Below are positions 40,734-49,983 of a stretch of 64,000 nucleotides of DNA, piece by piece. Numbering within the stretch: position 1 is the first letter of the stretch; each line of letters begins with the position of its first letter. Source of the stretch: Hominenteromicrobium sp900549945 (GTDB lineage Bacteria > Bacillota > Clostridia > Oscillospirales > Acutalibacteraceae); assembly GCA_902472305.1 (NCBI GenBank), contig CABRNK010000003.1, positions 62,001 through 126,000 on the forward strand, in the 5' to 3' direction. Under the pieces are notes generated by a model that worked only from the letters and a program-made list of their open reading frames with translations, was not told where the DNA came from and searched no databases. The translations under genes were made by a program, and so were the position numbers.

Positions 40734-41390
40734 GTGAACAATGATTTTCCGCGGATTCTGACGCTGCTCCGCAAGGAACGTGGCGTGAGCCAGAAGCAGG
40801 CCGCGCAGGACCTCGGCATTTCGCAGGCGCTGCTCTCCCATTATGAAAAAGGCATCCGCGAGTGCGGGCTCGATTTCATCGTGCGCACCGCGGATTATTA
40901 CAGCGTTTCCTGCGACTACCTGCTCGGCAAAACACCGCACCGGCAGGGCGAAAAGCTGCATGTGCCCGAGGGCGACCCGCTCGAGGCCATGCCGAATGTG
41001 GACCGAAAAATAATATCGAACTCCATCCATATTGTATTTGGTATTCTGAAAAAAATCAATAGCAAATCTCTGACACGGCAGGTCACGGTGTATCTGAGCT
41101 GCGCGGTTTACAACGCTTTCCGCCTGCTCTACACGGCGAACCCGAAGAACCCCGCCGGGCTTTTCGAAACGGAAGCCGGACTGAGCGAGGCCGTCACAAA
41201 CGGGCGGATGCACCTTTCACTCGCCAAAAGCCGCATGCTGCTTTCCGGCGAAAAAAGCTGCGGCGACGCCGTGCAGAGAGACGCGCTGCCCGCCCTGAAC
41301 AGCAAGGCGCTTTCCGCCGCATACCCGGAATGGGCGCCCTCTCTTTTTGCGCTGATCAGGAATACAGAAAACGAACACAAGGCAAACTAA
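40734..41390 (+). CDS. XRE-family helix-turn-helix regulator
   Basis: About 218 residues. The N-terminal HTH is LRKERGVSQKQAAQDLGISQALLSHYEKG (about residues 10-38), followed by a dimer-like helical part (CGLDFIVRTADYYSVSCDYLLG) and a C-terminal region of about 140 residues with no domain I recognise. I use the GTG at 40734, 11 bases after AGGTGG; two GTG codons at 40719 and 40722 are alternatives. The gene ends 22 bp before the first asparagine synthetase gene, so it could be transcribed with the D-aspartate cluster and may control it. That link is inference from position. Confidence 0.85.
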   Translation: MNNDFPRILTLLRKERGVSQKQAAQDLGISQALLSHYEKGIRECGLDFIVRTADYYSVSCDYLLGKTPHRQGEKLHVPEGDPLEAMPNVDRKIISNSIHIVFGILKKINSKSLTRQVTVYLSCAVYNAFRLLYTANPKNPAGLFETEAGLSEAVTNGRMHLSLAKSRMLLSGEKSCGDAVQRDALPALNSKALSAAYPEWAPSLFALIRNTENEHKAN

Positions 41391-41412
41391 CCCTTAAAAG
41401 GAGGTTATCACT

Positions 41413-43290
41413 ATGTGCGGTTTTGTAGGATACACCGGCGGCGGTGAAACACAGACCATGGCGCCGGTGCTGCACGCTATGGCGGACCGGATCCGGCACC
41501 GCGGTCCCGACGACGCGGATTATTATATGGACGGCGACATCGCCCTCGGCTTTCGCCGCCTCTCCATCATCGACCTCGAGGGCGGCCGCCAGCCGATCCT
41601 CAACGAGGACCAGAGCAAGGTACTGATGTTCAACGGCGAGATCTACAACTACCAGTCGATCCGCGAGGCGCTTGTGAAGGCCGGCCACGTTTTTACGACG
41701 AAAACAGACAGCGAGGTGCTACTGCACGGCTTCGAGGAATACGGCACCGGCCTTTTGAACAAGCTGCGCGGCATGTTTGCGTTCATCATCTGGGATAAAA
41801 ACACCAAAACGCTCTTCGGCGCGCGCGACTTCTTCGGCATCAAGCCGTTTTACTACGCCGAGATGCAGGGCACGCTGCTGTTCGGCAGCGAAATCAAGAG
41901 CTTCGTCGAGCACCCGCATTTCAAAAAGGAGCTCAACGAGCGCGCGCTCGAGAGCTACCTCTCCTTTCAGTATTCGCCGGGCTATGAGACATTCTTCAAG
42001 GGCGTCTACAAGCTGCCGCCCGCGCACTACTTCTTCTACAAGGACGGCGAAATGAAAACCGAGCGCTACTGGATCCCCGAATTCAACGCCGAGGAGGACA
42101 AGACGCTCGACTACTGGGTGGATGCCATCGAAAAGACCTTCGACGATTCCATCGAGGCGCACAAGATCGCCGATGTGGAGGTCGGCTCGTTCCTCTCCTC
42201 CGGCGTCGATTCCAGCTATGTGGCCTGCTCCGCCGACGTGGACAAGACGTTCACAGTCGGCTTCGACAACGGCTCAAAATACAACGAGATCAGCTACGCG
42301 AAAGAGCTTTCCGAGATGATCCCGGTCAAAAACTATTCGAAAACGATTTCGCCCGAGGAATTCTGGGGCAATTTCGGCAAGATCCAGTACCACATGGACG
42401 AGCCGCTCGCCGACCCGGCCGCCGTCGCGCTCTATTTCGTCTGCAACACGGCGTCGCAGTACCTCAAGGTCGTCATGTCCGGCGAGGGCGCCGACGAGAT
42501 CTTCGGCGGCTACAACATCTACAAGGAGCCGCTCGCGGTGCCCGCCTACAACAAGATCCCGTTCCCGATCCGCCGCGCGATCGGGAAGGCCGCGTCACAC
42601 CTGCCGAAAAAATCCGGCGTCAATTTCCTGATCCGCCGCGGCAAGCGCCTTGAGGACCGTTTCATCGGCAACGCCTACATGTTCTCCGAAGCGGAGCGCA
42701 AGAAGATTCTGAAGATCAAAACCGACGCGCCCTCCCCCGCTGCGGTCGTCAAGCCCTTCTACGACCGCGTGAAGGACAAGGACCCGGTCACGAAGATGCA
42801 GTTTGTCGACCTCAACGCATGGATGGTCGGCGACATCCTCCTGAAAGCCGACAAGATGAGCATGGCGAACTCGCTCGAGCTGCGCGTGCCGTTCCTCGAC
42901 AAGGAGATCATGGCGCTCGCACAGCGCATCCCGCTCAAGTACCGTGTCAACAGCGAGAACACCAAGTACGCGATGCGAAAGGCCGCGCTGCGCCGCATGC
43001 CCGAAAAGTGGGCCGGCAAAAAGAAGCTCGGCTTTCCGGTGCCGACGCGCGTCTGGCTCCGCGAGGACAAGTATTACAGCATCGTCAAGGAAAAATTCAC
43101 CGGCGCGGACGCGGAAAAGTTCTTCCACACCGAGCAGCTCGTGAAGCTCCTCGACGACCACAAAAACGGCAAGGCCGACAACAGCCGCCGCGTCTGGACC
43201 GTATACACGTTCCTCGTGTGGTACGACCAGTTCTTCAACGACGACAACCTGCGGGGCTACGCGGAGAAATCCGGCGCCAAAACGGCTTAA
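41413..43290 (+). CDS. asnB: asparagine synthetase-like glutamine amidotransferase, copy 1
   Basis: 625 residues. Mature Cys2 (MCGFVGYTG) is the glutaminase nucleophile of class II amidotransferases; HRGPDDADYY and NGEIYNYQ follow. The synthetase domain has the ATP pyrophosphatase loop FLSSGVDSSYVAC, GEGADEIFGGYN and the C-terminal ADKMSMANSLELRVPFLD. The family normally makes asparagine from aspartate; AsnH/LtsA members instead amidate wall precursors. The neighbours (D-Asp ligase, Asp racemase and a second copy) favour a wall-amidation role for at least one copy. A perfect AAAGGAGG site precedes the ATG. The start of the cluster follows an XRE regulator. Confidence 0.9.
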   Translation: MCGFVGYTGGGETQTMAPVLHAMADRIRHRGPDDADYYMDGDIALGFRRLSIIDLEGGRQPILNEDQSKVLMFNGEIYNYQSIREALVKAGHVFTTKTDSEVLLHGFEEYGTGLLNKLRGMFAFIIWDKNTKTLFGARDFFGIKPFYYAEMQGTLLFGSEIKSFVEHPHFKKELNERALESYLSFQYSPGYETFFKGVYKLPPAHYFFYKDGEMKTERYWIPEFNAEEDKTLDYWVDAIEKTFDDSIEAHKIADVEVGSFLSSGVDSSYVACSADVDKTFTVGFDNGSKYNEISYAKELSEMIPVKNYSKTISPEEFWGNFGKIQYHMDEPLADPAAVALYFVCNTASQYLKVVMSGEGADEIFGGYNIYKEPLAVPAYNKIPFPIRRAIGKAASHLPKKSGVNFLIRRGKRLEDRFIGNAYMFSEAERKKILKIKTDAPSPAAVVKPFYDRVKDKDPVTKMQFVDLNAWMVGDILLKADKMSMANSLELRVPFLDKEIMALAQRIPLKYRVNSENTKYAMRKAALRRMPEKWAGKKKLGFPVPTRVWLREDKYYSIVKEKFTGADAEKFFHTEQLVKLLDDHKNGKADNSRRVWTVYTFLVWYDQFFNDDNLRGYAEKSGAKTA

Positions 43291-43304
43291 TGGGGGCATA
43301 AAAG

Positions 43305-44549
43305 ATGATCAACACGGAAGAACTTAAAAGGCAGGATTTTCTGCCGGTGCTGCTCGGCAGCGACATCAACGTATACGGCATGGCGCGCTCCTTCCACGAG
43401 GCCTACGGCATCCGGAGCGTGGCGGTCGGCAAGGGCATTCTGCCCGCCTGCATGAACAGCAAGATCGTCGAGGTGCAGACCGTGGAACCGCGCCTCGAGG
43501 AGGACGAGGTATTCGTCGGCACGCTCAAAAAATTCGCCGAGCACTACAAGGGCATGCGCCTGCTGCTCGTCCCCTGCGGCGACAACTATATCAAAATGCT
43601 CGTGCGCAATCAGGAAAAGCTGCGCGGCGTCTACGAATTCGAGTGCATCGATGAATCGCTTTTGATGCGCCTTTCGATCAAGGAGAGCTTTTACGAGGTC
43701 TGTGAGGAGCACGGCTTCTCCTTCCCGAGAACGACGACCTGCTCTTTCGACAATTACAAGACAACCGAGCTGCCGTTCGATTTCCCGGTCATCATCAAGC
43801 CGTCGAACAGCGTCGCATACTGGAACTGCAAATTCCCGCACAAGAAGAAGGTTTTCGTCGCACAGAATAAGGCGGAATACGACGCGATTCTCGACGCGAT
43901 CTACGGCTCATCCTACAAGGACCACCTGATTTTGCAGGAGTACATTCCGGGCGACGACTCGAAGATGCGCGTGATGAACTGCTACTGCGGCAAGGACAAA
44001 AAAGTGAAGCTGATCGCGCTGGGCAACGCGGTGCTCGAGGAGCACTCCCCCGAGGGCATCGGCAGCTATGCCGCGATCATCAACGGCTATGACGAGAAGC
44101 TCAACGAACAGATGAAGGGCTTCCTCGAGGGCATCGGCTACGTCGGCTTTGCGAATTTCGACATGAAGTATGACGAGCGCGACGGCAAGTACAAGCTTTT
44201 TGAGATGAATCTCAGGCAGGGCCGCAGCAGCTACTTTGTCACGGCGGCCGGCTACAATATCGCAAAATGGCTCGCGGACGACGTGATCTACAGCAAGCCG
44301 ATGGAACTGACGGTCGCGACGAACAAGGTGCTCTACACGATCATCCCGACGAAGATCATCTTCGACTACTGCCCGGACGAAAAGGTCAAGGCCGAAGCAA
44401 AGGCCCTGATCGACGCGGGCAAGGTCGTAAACTCCTACTACTATAAGAACGACCGCAGCCTCAAGCGCTGGCTGATGTTCAAGCGCAACCAGCACAACTA
44501 TTTTGAAAAATACAAGCGATATTTCAACAACAAAGGACTGCACGACTGA
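43305..44549 (+). CDS. D-aspartate ligase-like ATP-grasp protein (Aslfm family)
   Basis: 414 residues. The N-terminal PVLLGSDINVYGMARSFHEAYG and the downstream SFYEVCEEHGFSFPRT are closely those of Enterococcus faecium D-aspartate ligase (Aslfm). The ATP-grasp fold has FPVIIKPSNSVAY, the LQEYIPGDDSKMRVMN strand and the metal-binding GFANFDMKYDERDGKYKLFEMNLRQGRSSYF. The C-terminal DRSLKRWLMFKRNQHNYF is also shared. Aslfm uses ATP to join D-Asp through its beta-carboxyl to the side-chain amino group of the wall peptide. In this operon the ligase is followed by an overlapping aspartate racemase gene that would supply D-Asp. Acceptor (Lys or meso-DAP) is not proven. Confidence 0.88.
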   Translation: MINTEELKRQDFLPVLLGSDINVYGMARSFHEAYGIRSVAVGKGILPACMNSKIVEVQTVEPRLEEDEVFVGTLKKFAEHYKGMRLLLVPCGDNYIKMLVRNQEKLRGVYEFECIDESLLMRLSIKESFYEVCEEHGFSFPRTTTCSFDNYKTTELPFDFPVIIKPSNSVAYWNCKFPHKKKVFVAQNKAEYDAILDAIYGSSYKDHLILQEYIPGDDSKMRVMNCYCGKDKKVKLIALGNAVLEEHSPEGIGSYAAIINGYDEKLNEQMKGFLEGIGYVGFANFDMKYDERDGKYKLFEMNLRQGRSSYFVTAAGYNIAKWLADDVIYSKPMELTVATNKVLYTIIPTKIIFDYCPDEKVKAEAKALIDAGKVVNSYYYKNDRSLKRWLMFKRNQHNYFEKYKRYFNNKGLHD

Positions 44550-45265
44550 TGAAGAGCTTTGGTATTGTGGGCGGCCTCGGCCCGATGGCGACAGCGTATC
44601 TGCTCGAGCTGATCGTCGACATGACGGACGCCAGAACCGATCAGGAGCACGTCGACGCGATTGTTTTCAACCGCCCGAGCGTGCCCGACAGAACCGCATA
44701 TATTCTCGACCCGACGAAGCCCTCCCCCGTGCCGCCGATGGCGGACATGGCGCAAAAGCTCGAAGCGCTCGGCGTCTGCGCCATCGGCACCCCCTGCGTG
44801 ACGGCGCACAGCTTCCATCAGGCATTGCAGAGCAGCGTGCATGTGCCGTTCATCAACATGGTGCAGGAAACGGCCGCCTACCTGAAAAACGCCGGCTGCA
44901 AAAAAGCGGGGATTATGGCAACGACCGGCACCGTACATACCGGCCTGTTCCAGACGGCGCTCTCCGCCGCTGGCGTACCCTATGCGCTGCCGGACAGCGC
45001 GATGCAGGCGTATGTGATGTCGCTGATCTACGACTGCGTAAAAGCCGGAAAGCCGGCCGATATGGACAAATTCCGCGCCGTTTCCGCGGCGCTGCGCAGC
45101 GCGGGCTGCGACGCGATCATCCTCGGCTGCACGGAGCTTTCGATCATCAAGCGCGACAACGACATCGGCAGCGGCTATCTCGACGCGCTCGAGGTGCTGG
45201 CCCGCGCGGCGGTGCTCACCTGCGGCAAGCAGCTCAAACCCGCTTACGATTCCCTTTTGAAATAA
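44549..45265 (+). CDS. aspartate/glutamate racemase family protein (probable aspartate racemase)
   Basis: 238 residues. The two-thiol catalytic pattern of cofactor-independent racemases is visible: first cysteine in AIGTPCVTAHSFH, second in IILGCTELSI, with the N-terminal FGIVGGLGPMATAYLLELI. These enzymes interconvert L- and D-Asp without PLP. The start codon overlaps the ligase stop (TGATG), so the two are coupled. Made next to a D-Asp ligase, D-aspartate is the expected product; glutamate is the less likely alternative. Length is normal for the family (230-250). Confidence 0.9.
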   Translation: MKSFGIVGGLGPMATAYLLELIVDMTDARTDQEHVDAIVFNRPSVPDRTAYILDPTKPSPVPPMADMAQKLEALGVCAIGTPCVTAHSFHQALQSSVHVPFINMVQETAAYLKNAGCKKAGIMATTGTVHTGLFQTALSAAGVPYALPDSAMQAYVMSLIYDCVKAGKPADMDKFRAVSAALRSAGCDAIILGCTELSIIKRDNDIGSGYLDALEVLARAAVLTCGKQLKPAYDSLLK

Positions 45266-45292
45266 CCAGAACCCGAAAAGGAGGCCCTCAGT

Positions 45293-47140
45293 ATGTGCGG
45301 CTTTGCAGGCTATATCAACAACTACGCCACGTTTGACAAGATGGCGGTCATCAAGGCCATGGCGGACCGGATCGTGCACCGCGGCCCCGACGACGCCCAT
45401 TACTATGTGGATGAAGACATCTCCCTCGGCTTCCGCCGCCTGTCGATCATCGACCTCGAGGGCGGCCGCCAGCCGATCCTCAACGAGGACGGCAGCCTCG
45501 TCCTGCTCTTCAACGGCGAGATCTACAACTACCAGTCGATCCGCGAGGATCTCTTGAAGGCCGGGCATGTCTTCAAGACGAAAACCGACAGCGAGGTCAT
45601 TCTCCACGGCTACGAGGAGTACGGCAAGAAGGTGCTCGACCGGCTGCGCGGCATGTTCGCGTTCATCATCTGGAACAAGCAGACGAAGGAGCTGTTCGGC
45701 GCGCGCGACATCTTCGGCATCAAGCCGTTCTACTACTACAAGAAAGACGGCGAGTTCCTGTTCGGCAGCGAGATCAAGAGCTTCCTCTCCCACCCGAAGT
45801 TCGAGAAGGAGCTCGACGAGGACATGATCCCGCTGTACCTCTCCTACGAGTACATCCCGGACGAGCGCACGATCTTCAAAAACGTGTACAAGCTCCCCGG
45901 CGCGCACTGCTTCACCTACAAGGACGGCAAGCTCGAGGTCGAGCGGTACTACCACATCCGGTACAACATCGAAGAGGACAAGAGCCTCGAATACTGGGAG
46001 GACGCGATCACAAAGGAGTTTTCGGAGTCCGTCGCGATGCACCAGATTTCGGACGTCGAGGTCGGCTGTTTCCTCTCCTCCGGCGTCGATTCCAGCTACG
46101 TCGTCAAGGAGGTCTCAAAGGGCACCGAGAAAATCAAGACGTTCTCGGTCGGCTACGAGGAGGAAAAATACAGCGAACTGCCGTACGCGCAGGATTTCTC
46201 GAGCGTCGTCGGCGTGCCGAACATCGCAAACAAGGTTTCCGCCGACGAGTTTTTCGACGCGGTGCCGGAAATTCAGTATTTTATGGATGAGCCGCTGCCG
46301 AACCCCTCGGAGATTCCGCTCTACTTCCTCGCGAAGAACGCGCGCAGATACGTGAAGGTCGTGCTTTCCGGCGAGGGCGCCGACGAACTGTTCGGCGGCT
46401 ATCCGATGTACCTTGCGGGCGGCCATTTCGACCGCTACACGCACAAGGTGCCGCGGCCGATCCGCAAAGCGCTCGGCACGGTCGCACGCCATGCGCCGAG
46501 CTTCAAGGGCAAGAATTTCATCGTGCGCGGCGCAATGGAGTCGTACCAGCGGTTCATGCGCGCGAACTACGTTTTCCAGAGCGCGGAACGCCAGAAGTAT
46601 CTCAAGCGCCCGATCGCGACGAAGCTGCCCGAGGAATACAGCAAGCGCTATTTCGACGAGGTGCCGAATCTCGACGAGCCGACGCAGCTCCAGTACGCAG
46701 ACATGCACACGTGGATGATCTACGATATCCTCCTGAAAGCCGACCGCATGAGCATGGCAAACTCGCTCGAGCTACGCGTGCCGTTCCTCGACCGCAAGAT
46801 GCTCGAGCTTTCGACGCGCATCCCAACACGCTTCCGCGCGGCCAACGAGACGACGAAAATCGCCCTGCGCGGCGCGGCGATCAAACAGCTCCCCGAGCGC
46901 ACGGCGAACAAAAAGAAGCTCGGCTTCCCCGTGCCGCTGAACGACTGGCTGCGCGAGGACAAATACTACAACAAGGTAAAGGCCGCGTTCCAGAGCGACA
47001 TCGCCGAAAAATTCTTCGTGACCGGCGAGCTGATGCGCCTCCTCGACGACCACAAGAGCGGCAAGGCGCTCAACATGCAGAAGATCTGGTCGTTCTACAC
47101 CTTTATTCTCTGGTACGAGCAGTTCTTTGTCCTGAACTGA
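45293..47140 (+). CDS. asnB: asparagine synthetase-like glutamine amidotransferase, copy 2
   Basis: 615 residues, a paralogue of the gene four positions upstream. It has the same Cys2 nucleophile (MCGFAGYIN), HRGPDDAHYY, FLSSGVDSSYVVK, GEGADELFGGYP and KADRMSMANSLELRVPFLDRK. Long stretches of DNA are identical to copy 1, including the block around 45449-45490 and the block from 45512. The copies differ in the acceptor-side region and at the C-terminus, so they may amidate different substrates. It starts 28 bp after the racemase gene with an AAAGGAGG site and ends before two terminators. Ordinary asparagine synthesis by one copy cannot be excluded. Confidence 0.9.
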   Translation: MCGFAGYINNYATFDKMAVIKAMADRIVHRGPDDAHYYVDEDISLGFRRLSIIDLEGGRQPILNEDGSLVLLFNGEIYNYQSIREDLLKAGHVFKTKTDSEVILHGYEEYGKKVLDRLRGMFAFIIWNKQTKELFGARDIFGIKPFYYYKKDGEFLFGSEIKSFLSHPKFEKELDEDMIPLYLSYEYIPDERTIFKNVYKLPGAHCFTYKDGKLEVERYYHIRYNIEEDKSLEYWEDAITKEFSESVAMHQISDVEVGCFLSSGVDSSYVVKEVSKGTEKIKTFSVGYEEEKYSELPYAQDFSSVVGVPNIANKVSADEFFDAVPEIQYFMDEPLPNPSEIPLYFLAKNARRYVKVVLSGEGADELFGGYPMYLAGGHFDRYTHKVPRPIRKALGTVARHAPSFKGKNFIVRGAMESYQRFMRANYVFQSAERQKYLKRPIATKLPEEYSKRYFDEVPNLDEPTQLQYADMHTWMIYDILLKADRMSMANSLELRVPFLDRKMLELSTRIPTRFRAANETTKIALRGAAIKQLPERTANKKKLGFPVPLNDWLREDKYYNKVKAAFQSDIAEKFFVTGELMRLLDDHKSGKALNMQKIWSFYTFILWYEQFFVLN

Positions 47141-47143
47141 GAT

Positions 47144-47183
47144 AAAAAACAAGCGCTCCGAAGCCTCGAGGCGCTTGTTTTTT
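47144..47183. terminator. terminator after the second asparagine synthetase gene
   Basis: Perfect 13-bp stem AAAAAACAAGCGC with its complement, 14-base loop, ending TTTTTT. Confidence 0.92.
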
Positions 47184-47204
47184 GAAACTTCCTCGATCCA
47201 AAAC

Positions 47205-47249
47205 ACGCGGGCCCGCCGGTGACTGCCGGCAGGCCCGCGTTATTTTATT
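47205..47249. terminator. second terminator, shared with the P-type ATPase gene
   Basis: Stem of 9 bp plus 5 bp (one A-C mismatch) with a 6-base loop, then TATTTTATT on the + strand and TGTTTTGG on the - strand. It lies 30-75 bp past the ATPase stop. Confidence 0.8.
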
Positions 47250-47279
47250 GCAGCTCAGTTTGTTAAGGCGTCGTTTGCA

Positions 47280-49889
47280 TCATTTCTGATGCTTGATGAG
47301 GCCGAAAGCCTTCGAAAGCTCCATGACGACGAGCGGGATAAGCGAGAGCCCGAGGCCGGTCAGATAGAGCTGCGGCGAAAGCGTCACGAGACCGAATGCG
47401 ACCGATACGGGCGTGAACAGCACGAGCGCCACCAGTATGACGGAAGCCAAGCACGCGAGGTTCAGCCTGCGGTTCGTGAAAAAGCCCGTCTTGAACAAGG
47501 AGCGCTCCGAGCGCATGTTGAATGCCTGCACGACCTGCGACAGCGCGAGCACCATGAACGCCAGCGTCTGTCCGCCGGCGATTTCTCCAAACGACTGCCA
47601 GCCGATCCAGAATGCCGCAAGGGACAGGGCGCCGAACATGACGCCCTGCAAAACGACGCGCACGCCGAGCCCATGTGCAAAAATCCCCTCGTTTTTCGGC
47701 TTTGGCTTCTGCCGCATGATCCCGGGCTCCACGTCCTCCATGCCGAGCGCGATCGCCGGCAGGCTGTCTGTGACCAGATTGATCCACAGAAGCTGCATCG
47801 AAAGCAGCGGCGAGCGGTGCCAGATCAGCATGGCCGCGAACACGGTGATCACCTCGCCGATATTTGTGCCGAGCAGGAAGCCGACCACCTTGCGGATATT
47901 CGCGTAAATGCCGCGGCCCTCGCGCACCGCGTCGACGATCGTCGCAAAATTGTCGTCGGTCAGCGTCATATCCGCCGCGCCCTTCGCGACGTCCGTGCCC
48001 GTGATGCCCATCGCGCAGCCGATGTCCGCCGCTTTCAGCGCCGGCGCATCGTTCACGCCGTCTCCGGTCATCGCGACGACCTTTTCCTTCCTCTGCCACG
48101 CTTTGACGATGCGGATTTTATTCTCCGGTGAAACGCGCGCGTACACCGAAATGTCCTCCACGGCGTTGTCCAGCTCCGCCTCGCTCATCGCGTCGAGCTC
48201 CGCGCCGGTGACTGCCCGGTCGCCGTCCTTCAAAATGCCGAGATTTTTCGCGATCGCCGAGGCTGTGACGACGTGGTCGCCCGTAATCATAACCGGGCGG
48301 ATGCCGGCCTCACGGCAGACCGCGACGGCCTCGCGCGCTTCCTCGCGCGGCGGGTCGATCATGCCCACAAGGCCGAGGAAGGTCAGCCCCGTTTCCAGCG
48401 TTTCGGGTTCGAGCGGCTCGGGCAGATCCTCAATCTCACGCACCGCGACTGCCAGCACGCGCAGCGCACTGCGGCTCATCTCGTCGTTGATCTGCCGCGC
48501 GCGCTCGATATTGCCCGCCGCACACAGCGGCGCGATGCCGTCGAACGCGCCCTTGACGATCACGAGCCTGCGGCCGCCGTGCTCCACGACAACCGACATG
48601 CGCTTGCGGTCGGAATCAAACGGCAGCTCTGCGATGCGCGGAAAGCCCGCGCGCAGCGCGTCTTTCGTATCGCCGAACTTGTGCGCGGCAAAGACGATCG
48701 CCGTCTCCGTCGGGTCGCCGATATGCGTCGCGGTGCCGTCGGGCGCAAAGGTCACGGTGCCGTCGCAGCAGAGTGCCGCCGTGCGCACGAGCGTGCGTGC
48801 CGCCGCGTCGCCGGAATCGACCGCCCCGGCCGCACCATCGAGATATGCCTTTTGCAGCGTCATGCGGTTCTGCGTCAGCGTGCCGGTTTTATCGGAGCAG
48901 ATCACCGAAGCGCTGCCCAGCGTTTCTACGGCGGGCAGGCGGCGGATGATCGCGTTTTTCTTCACCATGCGCTGTACCCCGATCGAAAGCACGATGGTGA
49001 CGATCGCCGGCAGACCCTCGGGAATCGCCGAAACCGCGAGCGAAACGGCCGTCATAAAGATCTCGAGAACGTTGATGCCGTTCAAAAGGCCGACCACAAA
49101 GATGACCGCACATGCGCCGAGCGCCACAAAACCGAGGCTTCTGCCGAGCGACGCGAGCTTCCGCTGCAGCGGCGTCTGCGTCTCCGCTTCGCCGGAGAGC
49201 AGGCCGGCAATCTTGCCCATTTCGGTCTGCATGCCGGTTGCTGTGATGACTGCCGTCGCGGTTCCATAGGTGATGCTGCACCCGGAAAAGACCATGTTGA
49301 CGCGGTCGCCGAGCGCCGCGTCCGCTGCAACCGGCGCCTGCGCATCCTTCTCCGCGGGAACAGATTCGCCCGTCAGCGCCGATTCTTCGGATTTCAGCCC
49401 CGCGCTTTGCAGCAGGCGCGCGTCGGCCGGCACAAAATCGCCGGCCTCGAGCCGGATGATGTCACCCGGCACGAGCGCCGCCGCCTCGACGACCTGCTCC
49501 GCCCCGCCGCGCAGCACGCGCGCATGCGGCGCGGATAGGCCCTTGAGCGCGTCGAGTGCCTTCTCCGCCTTGCTTTCCTGCAGCACGCCCATCACGGCGT
49601 TCAGAATGACGATCAGTAAAATCAGCGCCGGCTCAAAAAATTCGCCGGGGTTCCCCTCGACGCACGCGACGACAAAGGAAACGACCGCCGCCGCGATCAG
49701 AATCAGAATCATCGCGTCCTTAAACTGGTCGAAAAAGCGCTGCAGATTCGTCTTTTTCTTTTTTTCGGCGAGAACGTTTGCGCCGTACCGGCCAAGGCGT
49801 TTTTCCGCCTCGGCTGCGCTCAGCCCCTGCGCCGGATCAACCTCAAGCGCTTTGAGGACGTCCGCCGGCTTCGATGAAAAATGCTCCAC
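47280..49889 (-). CDS. cation-transporting P-type ATPase (calcium type)
   Basis: 869 residues. The actuator loop has LKSEESALTGESVPAEK, the phosphorylated aspartate is in CSDKTGTLTQ, the nucleotide domain has KGAFDG, and the hinge is MTGDGVNDAPAL. Membrane helix 4 has SAIPEGLPAI, as in P2-type Ca2+ pumps, and helix 6 has LLWINLVTDSLPAIALGME. The N-terminus (FSSKPADVLKALEVDPAQGLSAAEAEKRLGRYG) is the cation-ATPase N domain. It would pump calcium or manganese out of the cell. I start at the GTG at 49889, 7 bases after AAAGGAGG. It could help calcium balance around sporulation, but that is a guess. Confidence 0.93.
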   Translation of the reverse strand: MEHFSSKPADVLKALEVDPAQGLSAAEAEKRLGRYGANVLAEKKKKTNLQRFFDQFKDAMILILIAAAVVSFVVACVEGNPGEFFEPALILLIVILNAVMGVLQESKAEKALDALKGLSAPHARVLRGGAEQVVEAAALVPGDIIRLEAGDFVPADARLLQSAGLKSEESALTGESVPAEKDAQAPVAADAALGDRVNMVFSGCSITYGTATAVITATGMQTEMGKIAGLLSGEAETQTPLQRKLASLGRSLGFVALGACAVIFVVGLLNGINVLEIFMTAVSLAVSAIPEGLPAIVTIVLSIGVQRMVKKNAIIRRLPAVETLGSASVICSDKTGTLTQNRMTLQKAYLDGAAGAVDSGDAAARTLVRTAALCCDGTVTFAPDGTATHIGDPTETAIVFAAHKFGDTKDALRAGFPRIAELPFDSDRKRMSVVVEHGGRRLVIVKGAFDGIAPLCAAGNIERARQINDEMSRSALRVLAVAVREIEDLPEPLEPETLETGLTFLGLVGMIDPPREEAREAVAVCREAGIRPVMITGDHVVTASAIAKNLGILKDGDRAVTGAELDAMSEAELDNAVEDISVYARVSPENKIRIVKAWQRKEKVVAMTGDGVNDAPALKAADIGCAMGITGTDVAKGAADMTLTDDNFATIVDAVREGRGIYANIRKVVGFLLGTNIGEVITVFAAMLIWHRSPLLSMQLLWINLVTDSLPAIALGMEDVEPGIMRQKPKPKNEGIFAHGLGVRVVLQGVMFGALSLAAFWIGWQSFGEIAGGQTLAFMVLALSQVVQAFNMRSERSLFKTGFFTNRRLNLACLASVILVALVLFTPVSVAFGLVTLSPQLYLTGLGLSLIPLVVMELSKAFGLIKHQK

Positions 49890-49983
49890 AAGATAACCTC
49901 CTTTTATTTCCAAAAGTCTAACCTAAAAAAATGAACGCTGCGTAAACAAAATATAAAGATATAGCCAATTGCGGTGCGCGGCT

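Noticed and set aside
41413..47140. The two asnB copies as simple duplicated asparagine synthesis
   Set aside because: Their tight operon with a D-Asp ligase and racemase makes a wall role more likely for at least one copy, although one may still make asparagine.
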